Positions 13,790 through 21,424 of a DNA stretch of 29,407 bases are shown piece after piece. Position 1 is the first letter of the stretch. Each line of letters opens with the position of its first letter. A program made the position numbers and the translations under genes. The notes beneath the pieces were generated by a model, which had not been told where the DNA came from, did no database searches, and worked only from the letters and a program-made list of their open reading frames with translations. Where the stretch lies: NCBI GenBank assembly GCA_044866075.1, contig JBIOTQ010000066.1:1-29407 (forward strand). Direction: 5' to 3'. This stretch comes from JBASRP01 sp044866075. Its GTDB lineage: Bacteria; Actinomycetota; AC-67.

Positions 13790-16701
13790 GAATCGCCTCC
13801 ATAGAAGACCGCCTCACAGACGCGCCGGCAGCGCCGTGTGATCCGGCGGTAGTCCTCCAGGAATTGCACGCGTGCGCCCGGCGCCGCGTAGCCGAGGGCC
13901 CGTGCGAGGATCTCGACCTCGTCGGCCTCTTGTGGCAACGCGTCTTGCGGACGCCCGCGAACGAGGTAGAGGACGTTGCGCGCGCGGTTCAGGAAGCGGA
14001 ACGCGTCGACGAGCCAGCGGGCTTGCTCGAGGTCGAGGAGCGACATGTCCGCCGCCGCGGCGATCGCGGAGATCGTGCCCTGCGCCTGCAGGCGCGGATC
14101 CTTGTAGCCGTGTTGCAGCTGGAGGAGCTGTGTCGTGAACTCGACGTCGACGAGCCCGCCGGTCCCGACCTTCAGCTGGAAGCGGCGATCCTCGCGCGGG
14201 CCGAGCCGCTCCTTCTCGATCCGGGCCTTCATGCTCCGGATCTCGCGCAACGTTTCGGGGCTCAGGCCCTCGGGATAGACCGACGGCCGCACGAGATCCA
14301 TGAACTCGGCGCCGAGCGTCGGATCGCCGGCCACCGGCCGCGCCTTGATCAAGGCCTGGAACTCCCACGGCTGCGCCCAGCGCTCGTAGTACGAACGGTA
14401 CGCAGCGAGCGACCGCACGAGCGGGCCGTCCTTCCCTTCCGGCCTAAGCGACGCGTCGACCCGGAACGCCTGACCTTCCTCGGTCGTCGCGGCGAGCCGG
14501 GCCAGGATCCCCTCGCCCATCTGCGCGGCCCACGTGTAGCCGGTGCGCTCGTCGGCGGCGTCGAACACGAACATCACGTCGATATCGGACGCGTAGTTCA
14601 GCTCCTCGCCGCCGAGCTTCCCCATGCCGATCACGCTGAAACGCGCGGCGCCGGGCGCGGGGAGCTCCTCCTCGAGCGACACCAGGGCGGCGCGCAGAGC
14701 GGCTTCCGCGAGGTAGGAGATCTCGCGACCGACGTCTTCGGGGCTCGCGCCGCCGGCGAGGTCACGGCACGCGATGCGCAGGAGCTCACGACGCTTGAAG
14801 CGCCGGATCGCCGCGTCGCGCGCCGGCGGGTCGCCGCGCCACTCGATGTGCTCCATCGCCTCCGACAACAACTGGTCGCGGCTCTTACGGGTGAGTGTGC
14901 CGGGCTCGGCGAGCGCGTGGACCATCTCCGGAACGTGGAGGAGGTACTCCCCGAGCAGGCGGCTCGTGCCGAGAACACGACACAACAGCTCGACGACCGG
15001 CGGCGCGTCGCGTAGTGCTCCCAGCGCGGTGGGATTGCCGCCGACGCGCAAGGCGACGTCGCGGAAGCTCGACACGGCGAGGTCCGGGTCGGGCGCGTCG
15101 GCCATCCAGTCGAGCATCACGGGAAGGAGCGTGCGCATCAGCTGCGCACGTCGCGAGAGGCCGCTCGTCAGATCCCCTAAGAACTTGAGCGACCGCCCCG
15201 GCGAGCGGAACCCGAGCGCGCTGAGCCGCTCCTGCGCGGCGTCCGGGTTCAGGGCCGGCGCTTGCGCGAACCGTTCGAGCAGCGGCCGGTAGAACAGCTT
15301 CTCGTGGATGCGTCGCACCAGAGCCTGGATGCGGCGCCACTCCTCCTCGAAACCCTCGAGCGCCGTTTTCTCCGGCGTGTCGCGGAACCCCATCGATCGC
15401 GCGAGCGTGCGCCGGCGAGCCTCGTCGGCCGGAACGGTGTGCGTCTGACGTTCTTGCGCGAGCTGCAGGCGGTGCTCGATCTTGCGCAGGAAGCGGTATG
15501 CCTCGGCGAGATCGGCGGCGTCCTCGTCGCCGACATACGCGCCGTGCGCCAGCGACGAGAGCCCTTCCAGCGTGTTGCCCGTGCGAAGGCTCGTGTCGCG
15601 GCGCGCGTGCACGAGCTGCAGCAGCTGGACGGCGAATTCGATATCCCGGAGCCCGCCGGGCCCGCGCTTCACCTCGCGAGCGGCGAACCCGCGCGAGGCG
15701 ATGACGCGCTCGGCGCGCGCCTTCATGCCGCGGATCTCGCGGATCGTTTCCGGCGAGAGCTTCTCCGGATACACGTAGGGCCCGATGAGGTCCATGAACT
15801 CGCGGCCAAGCGATGGGTCACCAGCGACGGGACGGGCCTTGATGAGAGCTTGGAACTCCCAGGGCTTCGCCCAGCGCTCGTAGTACGAACGGTACGCGGC
15901 CAGCGATCGAACCAGTGGACCATCCCGGCCTTCCGGCCGGAGCGACGCGTCGACGCGGAACGCCTGCCCCTCCTCGGTGGTCGCGGCGAGCCGCGAGAGG
16001 ATGCCCTCGGCGATCTTGGTGGCCCACTCGTAGCCGGGCTTCTCCTCCGGAGCTGTGAAGACGAACATCACGTCGATGTCGGAGGCGTAGTTCAGCTCCT
16101 CGCCCCCGAGCTTCCCCATGCCGAGGACGCCGAAGCGCGCGCCCCGTGGACGCGGGAACTCCTCTTCGAGCGAGACGACGGCGGCTTTGAGCGACGCGTC
16201 TGCCAGGAAGGAGAGCTCGCGACCGACCTCCTCGACCGAGGCGCCGCCTTCGAGGTCGCGGCAAGCGATGCGCAGGAGCTCCCGGCGTTTGAACACGCGC
16301 AGCGCGATGCGCGGATCCTCTTCGCCGTGGACGGCGCGCACCGCCGCGTCGGCGACGGCCTTGCGCGTGCGCGGCTTCGCCAGCGCACGGCCGTCGCGCA
16401 GGACTTCGGCCTGTTCGGGATGGCGCGACAGGAACGCGCCGAGCGAGGTCGACAACCCGAGGACGGCGGCGAGCCGCGCGAGGAAACCGCTCGAGGGGAC
16501 ACGTCCGGTGATCGCGATCCAGCGGCACAGCTGCGCGATCGCGAGGTCCGGATCCGCCGCGTCGGCGCACGCCGACGCGACGCGACGCAGCCCTTCGCCG
16601 TCGAGCGCGCAAGCCGCGAGGTGCCGCGCGGCGTCGATCGGGCGCGAGAAGCCCGTGCGCGCGAGCGCATGCGAGAGTTCCGTTGCAGCCGGCGGCGTCA
16701 C
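13786..16701 (-). CDS. glnE: GlnE, bifunctional glutamine synthetase adenylyltransferase/adenylyl-removase
   Basis: GlnE adds AMP to, and removes it from, the regulatory tyrosine of GSI (here Tyr399 of GlnA1). GTG 16701 gives 971 residues, normal for the family. Two nucleotidyltransferase domains are present, each with GMGKLGGEELNYASDIDVMF, aspartates near residues 207-209 and 704-706. The first corresponds to the deadenylylating half, the second to the adenylylating half. A conserved GGLRDIEF or GGLVDVEF block follows each domain. Oddly, a 193-codon block is about 81% identical between the halves, far more than usual. A TAGGGT box eight bases upstream of GTG suggests a leaderless transcript. 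It lies between glnA1 and glnA2, as in mycobacteria. Confidence 0.95.
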   Translation of the reverse strand: MTPPAATELSHALARTGFSRPIDAARHLAACALDGEGLRRVASACADAADPDLAIAQLCRWIAITGRVPSSGFLARLAAVLGLSTSLGAFLSRHPEQAEVLRDGRALAKPRTRKAVADAAVRAVHGEEDPRIALRVFKRRELLRIACRDLEGGASVEEVGRELSFLADASLKAAVVSLEEEFPRPRGARFGVLGMGKLGGEELNYASDIDVMFVFTAPEEKPGYEWATKIAEGILSRLAATTEEGQAFRVDASLRPEGRDGPLVRSLAAYRSYYERWAKPWEFQALIKARPVAGDPSLGREFMDLIGPYVYPEKLSPETIREIRGMKARAERVIASRGFAAREVKRGPGGLRDIEFAVQLLQLVHARRDTSLRTGNTLEGLSSLAHGAYVGDEDAADLAEAYRFLRKIEHRLQLAQERQTHTVPADEARRRTLARSMGFRDTPEKTALEGFEEEWRRIQALVRRIHEKLFYRPLLERFAQAPALNPDAAQERLSALGFRSPGRSLKFLGDLTSGLSRRAQLMRTLLPVMLDWMADAPDPDLAVSSFRDVALRVGGNPTALGALRDAPPVVELLCRVLGTSRLLGEYLLHVPEMVHALAEPGTLTRKSRDQLLSEAMEHIEWRGDPPARDAAIRRFKRRELLRIACRDLAGGASPEDVGREISYLAEAALRAALVSLEEELPAPGAARFSVIGMGKLGGEELNYASDIDVMFVFDAADERTGYTWAAQMGEGILARLAATTEEGQAFRVDASLRPEGKDGPLVRSLAAYRSYYERWAQPWEFQALIKARPVAGDPTLGAEFMDLVRPSVYPEGLSPETLREIRSMKARIEKERLGPREDRRFQLKVGTGGLVDVEFTTQLLQLQHGYKDPRLQAQGTISAIAAAADMSLLDLEQARWLVDAFRFLNRARNVLYLVRGRPQDALPQEADEVEILARALGYAAPGARVQFLEDYRRITRRCRRVCEAVFYGGDS
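14221..16293 (-). repeat. Internal near-duplicate domains of glnE
   Basis: Two 579-base segments, 14221-14799 and 15715-16293, align without gaps as 193 codons running from FKRRELL to MKAR. By hand count 36 residues differ, about 81% identity, with the longest blocks unbroken around the ATTEEGQAFRVDASLRPEG region. The DNA differs at scattered third positions, so the similarity is not a fresh duplication. Outside the blocks the halves diverge. Confidence 0.9.
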
Positions 16702-16709
16702 GACGCCTA

Positions 16710-16730
16710 ACCCTATCGTCGCGCTATCCT
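16710..16730. promoter_or_regulatory. Divergent leaderless promoters for glnE and the S51 peptidase gene
   Basis: In the 38-base gap between the two start codons, TATCCT (plus, 16725-16730) lies nine bases before ATG 16740, and TAGGGT (minus, plus-strand ACCCTA 16710-16715) lies eight bases before GTG 16701. That spacing puts both transcription starts at or beside the start codons. Neither gene has a ribosome site. No good -35 boxes are visible. Confidence 0.5.
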
Positions 16731-16739
16731 TGGCGCGCC

Positions 16740-17492
16740 ATGGCGGTCTTCGCGCTTCTCGGTTCGGGTGAGTTCATGCCGTGGGCACGCGAGGTCGACA
16801 CGTGGTGCGCGGAGCGCGCGACCGCGTCGAGCGACCGGGTTCTGATCTTGCCGACCGCGTCCGCGCCGGAAGGCGACGAGACGTTCGAGCGCTGGGCGGG
16901 CATGGGCGCCGAGCACTACGCGGCGATCGGACTCGCACCCCACGTTCTGCCGCTCAAGACACGCGAGGACGCGTCGCGATCCGAGATCGTCGACGCCGTC
17001 GCCGACAGCCGGCTGATCTTCTTCTCCGGAGGCAACCCGGGATACCTCGCGCAGGCGCTGCGCGATACGCCATTCTGGGAAGCGGTGCGCGACGCGGTCG
17101 CCCGGGGAACCGCGCTCGGCGGATGCAGCGCCGGCGCGACGGCCGTCGGAACGATCGCGCCGGACGTCACTTCGGCGACGATAAACATCAACGACCTGAA
17201 ATGGGTCGACGGGCTGCCGCTCTTCACCCGCGCGATCATCCCGACGCACTTCGACGCGGTGGAGTCGTTCTTCCCGGGACTGCGTCAGCTGATCTTCGAT
17301 TCGCGCCCTCCGGACAACGTCCTCTTCGGCATCGACGAGGACACGGCCGCGTGCGGCGACGGGACCGAGTGGACGGTCGTGGGCAAGCGCGCCGTCACCA
17401 TCGTTCCGGCCGAGGGCGGCGACCCCGTCGAACACGTCTCCGGCGCGACGCTGTCGTGCGATCTCGGACTCGCCCTCGGCGCACGGTTCTGA
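16740..17492 (+). CDS. Peptidase S51 family protein (dipeptidase E / cyanophycinase-like)
   Basis: A 250-residue cytosolic serine hydrolase of peptidase family S51, which includes aspartyl dipeptidase and cyanophycinase. ATG 16740 is used because it begins with the first core strand (MAVFALLGSGEFMPW); an upstream in-frame ATG would overlap glnE. The nucleophile elbow GGCSAGA gives Ser130, preceded by FFSGGNPGYLAQAL, which fits the family. The mature fold is complete, without a signal peptide. Substrate is uncertain; a role in releasing aspartate or arginine-aspartate dipeptides would suit a nitrogen-related neighbourhood, but this is inference. It is followed 15 bases later by an LLM oxidoreductase, probably in one transcript. 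Confidence 0.82.
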   Translation: MAVFALLGSGEFMPWAREVDTWCAERATASSDRVLILPTASAPEGDETFERWAGMGAEHYAAIGLAPHVLPLKTREDASRSEIVDAVADSRLIFFSGGNPGYLAQALRDTPFWEAVRDAVARGTALGGCSAGATAVGTIAPDVTSATININDLKWVDGLPLFTRAIIPTHFDAVESFFPGLRQLIFDSRPPDNVLFGIDEDTAACGDGTEWTVVGKRAVTIVPAEGGDPVEHVSGATLSCDLGLALGARF

Positions 17493-17507
17493 TCGGACGG
17501 TGGAACA

Positions 17508-18422
17508 GTGAAGGTGCGGGTCGGTTTCGGGCTCTCCGCTCTCGCGCTCGCCGGATGGAACGAACGCACCTTCTTCTCGATCGTCGACGCGTGCGAGGAG
17601 CTCGGCTGGGATTCGATCTGGTTCTCCGAACGCGTCTCCTCCGACGCGCCCGATCCGCTCGTCGCGATGGCCGCGGTCGCCGGCCGCACGCGGCGGCTCA
17701 AGTTCGGACCGAGCGTGATGATCGTCCCGGGACGCAACCCGCTTCTGCTCGCGAAGCAACTGGCGACACTCGACGTGATCTCAACCGGCCGTCTCGTCGT
17801 CGCGTTCGGCCTCGGGGTCGACGCGCGCGCCGAGCGGGCGATCTTCGCGGTCGACCGCTCCGAGGCCGCCGCGCGCACCGACGAAGCGGTCGCCCTGATG
17901 CGCCTCGCGTGGACACAAGAACGGGTCACGTTCGCGGGACGCTTCCATCAGGTCGAGGACGTCGCCGTCGGCCCCCGGCCCGTCCAGCAACCCCACCCCG
18001 ACGTCTGGTTCGGCGGGGTCTCGGGCCCGGCCCTCCGGCGCGTCGGCCGCCTCGGCGACGGCTGGCTCCCGTCCTTCGTCACGGTCGCCGAATACCGCGA
18101 GAAAGCCGAGGTCATCCGCAAGATCGCGGCCGACGAGGGCCGCCAGATCGACGAGGAGCACTTCGGCGCCCTCGTGCCCTACCTGCCCTCAGGGACCCCT
18201 GGGGAGGAGCAGGTGTTGGAGTTGGTCGCCAAGCGCCGTCCGGGCGTCGACCCGCGCGCGATGGTCGCCCTCGGCGGGCCCGACGCGCTGCGCACGCGGC
18301 TCACGGAGTTCGTGGAGCAAGGCGCCAGCAAGTTCGTGATCACGCCGGTGCTCACGCCGGCTGACTGGAGAAACGAGCTGGCCACGTTGCGCCGCGAGGT
18401 TGCGCAATCACTCGAGAACTGA
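17508..18422 (+). CDS. LLM-class (luciferase-like) flavin/F420 oxidoreductase, copy 1
   Basis: A 304-residue TIM-barrel oxidoreductase of the bacterial-luciferase-like family, which uses FMN or F420. The GTG at 17508 follows a GGTGGA element. Family features are FFSIVDACEELGWDSIWFSERV, a TRRLKFGPSVMIVPGRNPLLLAKQLATLD region (split blocks), STGRLVVAFGLGV, and HPDVWFGGVSGPALRRVGRLGDGWLPS. In actinobacteria such proteins are often F420-dependent, but cofactor and substrate cannot be read here. It ends two bases before the convergent glnA2 stop. Probably cotranscribed with the S51 peptidase gene. Confidence 0.86.
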   Translation: MKVRVGFGLSALALAGWNERTFFSIVDACEELGWDSIWFSERVSSDAPDPLVAMAAVAGRTRRLKFGPSVMIVPGRNPLLLAKQLATLDVISTGRLVVAFGLGVDARAERAIFAVDRSEAAARTDEAVALMRLAWTQERVTFAGRFHQVEDVAVGPRPVQQPHPDVWFGGVSGPALRRVGRLGDGWLPSFVTVAEYREKAEVIRKIAADEGRQIDEEHFGALVPYLPSGTPGEEQVLELVAKRRPGVDPRAMVALGGPDALRTRLTEFVEQGASKFVITPVLTPADWRNELATLRREVAQSLEN

Positions 18423-18424
18423 CG

Positions 18425-19759
18425 CTAGAGGACCGGCAGGTACCGCTCGAGCTCGAACGGCGACACGTATGCCTTGTAGCTGTCCCACTCCGCGCGCTTG
18501 TTGCGGAGGAACTGCTCGAAGACGTGTTCGCCGAGCGCCTCCGCGACGAGCTCCGAGCGCTCCATCTCGCGCAGCGCGACGAAGAGGTCGCCGGGAAGAG
18601 ACGCTATCCCCTTCGCAGCGCGATCCTCCTGCGACATCGCGTCGACGTCGTCGGAGACCTCGTCGGGAAGCTCGTACTCCTCTTCGATGCCCTTCAAGCC
18701 GGCCGCGAGGAGAACCGCGAACGCAAGGTACGGGTTGCACGCCGGGTCGGGCGAGCGCACCTCGATCCGCGCCGACGCCGCCTTCGTCGGCTTCGCGCCC
18801 GGCACGCGCACGAACGCCGAACGCAGATGCCGGGACCAGCAGATCGCGGTCGGCGCCTCGTAGCCCGGCACGAGACGCTTGTAGGAGTTGACCCATTGAT
18901 TCACGACCGCGGTCAATTCGCGCGCGTGCCGTAGCAGGCCCGCGACGAACATGCGCCCGATCTTCGACAGATGCGCGGGATCCTTCTGATCGTAGAAGAC
19001 GTTGCGGTCGCCCTCGAAGAGCGACACGTGCGTGTGCATGCCGCTACCCCATTGGTTCTGGATCGGCTTCGGCATGAACGTCGCGTGGAGGCCGCGTTCC
19101 TGCGCGACCTCCTTCACCACCAGCCGGTACGTCATAACGTTGTCCGCCATCGACAACGCGTCGGCGAACCGCAGATCGATCTCATGCTGTGACGGCGCGA
19201 CTTCGTGATGCGAATACTCAACCGAGATGCCCATCGCCTCGAGCGTCTGGATCGCCTGACGCCGGAAGTCCTGCGCGGAATCCAACGGGGTCAGATCGAA
19301 GTACGAGCCCTGGTCGAGCGGCACCGGCTCCGTCGCCGATTTGAAGAGGAAGAACTCCATCTCCGGATGGACGTAGACCGTGAATCCCTTCGCGGCCGCG
19401 CGTTCCACGTTCCGGCGCAACACCCACCGCGGATCGCCGGGGAAGGGTGCGCCGTCGGGCAGGGTGATGTCACAGAACATGCGCGCCTCGAGATGGCTCG
19501 AACGGCCGGCGGGCAGGATCTGGAACGTCGACGCGTCCGGCTTCGCGAGCATGTCGGATTCCTGGACACGCGCGAACCCTTCGATCGCCGATCCGTCGAA
19601 GCCCATCCCCTCCTCGAACGCGTGCTCCAGCTCTTCCGGCGTGATCGCGAACGACTTCAGGAAGCCGAGGACGTCCGTGAACCACAGACGGATGAAGCGG
19701 ATGTTCCGCTCCTCGACCGTGGTGAGGACGTAGGAGATCTGTTCGTTGATGGGATCCAT
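18425..19759 (-). CDS. glnA2: Glutamine synthetase type I, GlnA2-like (not adenylylated)
   Basis: A second GSI-fold enzyme of 444 residues, beginning with IRFIRLWFTDVLGFLKSFAI and EEGMGFDGSAIEGFARVQESD, a pattern typical of actinobacterial GlnA2. Metal and substrate blocks are present: HPEMEFFLF, YSHHEVAPSQHEIDLRFA, KPIQNQWGSGMHTHVSLF and NSYKRLVPGYEAP. The segment matching the adenylylation loop reads DDVDAMSQEDRAAKG and has no tyrosine, so GlnE should not control it; this is the GSI-alpha type. ATG 19759 has no clear ribosome site. It is the last gene of a gdhA - small protein - glnA2 transcript. A glutamine synthetase-like ligase for another amine cannot be excluded. Confidence 0.92.
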   Translation of the reverse strand: MDPINEQISYVLTTVEERNIRFIRLWFTDVLGFLKSFAITPEELEHAFEEGMGFDGSAIEGFARVQESDMLAKPDASTFQILPAGRSSHLEARMFCDITLPDGAPFPGDPRWVLRRNVERAAAKGFTVYVHPEMEFFLFKSATEPVPLDQGSYFDLTPLDSAQDFRRQAIQTLEAMGISVEYSHHEVAPSQHEIDLRFADALSMADNVMTYRLVVKEVAQERGLHATFMPKPIQNQWGSGMHTHVSLFEGDRNVFYDQKDPAHLSKIGRMFVAGLLRHARELTAVVNQWVNSYKRLVPGYEAPTAICWSRHLRSAFVRVPGAKPTKAASARIEVRSPDPACNPYLAFAVLLAAGLKGIEEEYELPDEVSDDVDAMSQEDRAAKGIASLPGDLFVALREMERSELVAEALGEHVFEQFLRNKRAEWDSYKAYVSPFELERYLPVL

Positions 19760-19771
19760 CGACGTGACCGG

Positions 19772-20056
19772 CTAGCCGTTGGCGACGATCTCGCCGTCCT
19801 CCCACGTCGGCGTCCCTTCGAGGAGCGCGACCATCTTGCGATAGGCCTCGTCCTGTTCGTCTGAGTCCGCGTTGGCGAAGTAGGACTCTTTGTCGCGGAA
19901 GACGACGGCGATCTTGTACTCGTTCTCTTTGCCCTCAAGCTTGTAGACGTAGTAGGCGATGTGGCCGTCGGGCTGGCGGCCATCCTGTGCCATCACCTTC
20001 TGGAGTTCGTCGAACTTGCCGGGTTTCACCTTGATGTGGCCGATCGTTCCGAACAT
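19772..20056 (-). CDS. Small dimeric alpha/beta-barrel (ABM-like) protein
   Basis: A 94-residue protein with a pattern like the antibiotic-biosynthesis-monooxygenase (ABM) or EthD-type dimeric alpha+beta barrel: strand MFGTIGHIKVKPGKF, helix DELQKVMAQ, strands AYYVYKLEGKENEYKIAVVFRD (split) and helix EAYRKMVALLEG. ATG 20056 has a perfect AGGAGGT eight bases upstream, so it is well translated. It sits 36 bases after gdhA and 12 bases before glnA2, suggesting shared transcription. No catalytic residues can be named. A role as a small partner or regulator of either enzyme is possible but unproven. Confidence 0.8.
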   Translation of the reverse strand: MFGTIGHIKVKPGKFDELQKVMAQDGRQPDGHIAYYVYKLEGKENEYKIAVVFRDKESYFANADSDEQDEAYRKMVALLEGTPTWEDGEIVANG

Positions 20057-20092
20057 AGCGACCTCCTCGCAACCGGGTGGGCGGGTGGAATC

Positions 20093-21337
20093 TTAGACGT
20101 AACCACGAAGTCGGACCGCGCGGGCGACCCGCTCGACGGCGAGACCGAACGCGGCGTCCCTCAGCGAGCAGCCGGTCGCGGCCGAGGACACCGCCGCGTA
20201 CGCCTTGTTCATGACCTTGCGCAACTGATCGTTGACCTGTTCTTCCTCCCAGCGGAACTGCTGGATGTTCTGCGTCCATTCGAAGTACGAGACCGTTACG
20301 CCGCCGGCGTTCGCGAGGATGTCGGGGATCACCACGACGCCGGCGTCCTCCAGCGTGGCGTCTGCGAGCGGCGTCACCGGATGGTTCGCCGCCTCGACGA
20401 CCACCTTCGCGCGGATCCTCGACGCGTTGCGTCCATGGATCACTTCGCCGAGAGCGGCCGGCACGAGCCACGCGACGTCGAGCTCGAGGAGCTCTTCATT
20501 CGAGATCTCGTCGGCGCCGGGGACCCCGACGACCGATCCCGTGGCGTCGCGGTGCGCCCAGACCTTCTCGATATCGAGACCGGACGTCATATGGATCCCG
20601 CCCCGTACGTCGGAAACCGCGACGACCTTGGCGCCGGCATCGGCGGCGATCCGCGCGGCCCACGACCCGACGTTCCCAAATCCCTGGACCGCGACCGTCG
20701 CGCCCTCGAGCGGGTACCCGCGATCCTTCGCGTACTCCTCCATCACAATCACGACGCCCCGCCCCGTGGCCGCCTCGCGTCCGAGGGAGCCGCCGAGCTC
20801 GACCGGCTTCCCCGTCACGCACGCGGGCTGGTAGCCGTAGCGCTGTCCGAAGGCGTCCATCATCCAGGCCATCGTCTGCGCGTTGGTATTCATGTCGGGC
20901 GCGGGGATGTCGCGGTTGACGCCGAGCACGTAGCCGATCATCTGCGTGTAGCGGCGCGTGAGCCTCTGAAGCTCGGCTTCGCTCATCATGTACGGCTCGC
21001 ACTGGACCCCGCCCTTGGCTCCGCCGAAGGGGAGATCGGTGACGGCCGTCTTCCAGGTCATCAACGCGGCGAGCGCGCACACCTCGTCGAGGTCGGCCTC
21101 GGGGTGGAACCGCACACCCCCCTTGTAGGGCCCCCGGGCGCCGTTGTGTTGGACGCGATAGCCGTTGAAGACCAGGAGGCCTCCCGCGTCGGTCCGCAGC
21201 GGTACCTGAACCTGGACCTCGCGGTACGAACCCCGAAGCACCTCTCGCATCTCGTCGTCGAGCTCCAGCCGGTCGGCGGCGTGCTCGAAGAAGTACGTGA
21301 CGGCCTGGTGCGGGCTCATCTTGTCCGAGAGCTTCAT
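20093..21337 (-). CDS. gdhA: Glutamate dehydrogenase (Glu/Leu/Phe/Val dehydrogenase family)
   Basis: Catalyses reversible reductive amination of 2-oxoglutarate to glutamate. The 414-residue protein starts at ATG 21337 with GGGAGAGG upstream. Substrate-site motifs are GPYKGGVRFHP (Lys72), TWKTAV (Lys96) and PFGGAKGGV (catalytic Lys108), then PAPDMNTN and a Rossmann fold VAVQGFGNVGSWAA near residue 210. The length fits the short, hexameric NAD-type GDHs; specificity for glutamate rather than leucine or valine is inferred from motif context and the glnA2 neighbour. First gene of the minus-strand gdhA-small protein-glnA2 operon, divergent from nadE. A hairpin-forming dyad lies just ahead of its ribosome site. 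Confidence 0.9.
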   Translation of the reverse strand: MKLSDKMSPHQAVTYFFEHAADRLELDDEMREVLRGSYREVQVQVPLRTDAGGLLVFNGYRVQHNGARGPYKGGVRFHPEADLDEVCALAALMTWKTAVTDLPFGGAKGGVQCEPYMMSEAELQRLTRRYTQMIGYVLGVNRDIPAPDMNTNAQTMAWMMDAFGQRYGYQPACVTGKPVELGGSLGREAATGRGVVIVMEEYAKDRGYPLEGATVAVQGFGNVGSWAARIAADAGAKVVAVSDVRGGIHMTSGLDIEKVWAHRDATGSVVGVPGADEISNEELLELDVAWLVPAALGEVIHGRNASRIRAKVVVEAANHPVTPLADATLEDAGVVVIPDILANAGGVTVSYFEWTQNIQQFRWEEEQVNDQLRKVMNKAYAAVSSAATGCSLRDAAFGLAVERVARAVRLRGYV

Positions 21338-21353
21338 GGCTGACCGCCTCTCC

Positions 21354-21371
21354 CACCGGATGATTCCGGTG
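21354..21371. promoter_or_regulatory. Palindromic element in the gdhA leader
   Basis: A perfect 7-base inverted repeat, CACCGGA-TGAT-TCCGGTG, lies 17-34 bases upstream of the gdhA ATG, between its likely promoter and ribosome site. It could be an operator or an RNA hairpin beside the ribosome site. No known regulator can be named from it. Confidence 0.4.
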
Positions 21372-21411
21372 CATTCTGCTCTACCTGTGGCACCTCCTGC
21401 GCGCCGCGCGC

Positions 21412-21417
21412 TAGCCT
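21412..21417 (+). promoter_or_regulatory. nadE leaderless -10 box
   Basis: TAGCCT lies seven bases upstream of ATG 21425, which places transcription start at the ATG. No ribosome site is visible upstream of this start, and the same box (TAGCCT) precedes the second LLM gene. The -35 region is weak. Confidence 0.45.
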
Positions 21418-21424
21418 CAGGCTG

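Noticed and set aside
13864..16710. Long plus-strand open frames opposite glnE
   Set aside because: They are open because of the GC-rich third positions of glnE on the other strand; Arg/Gly-rich composition and no recognisable domain.
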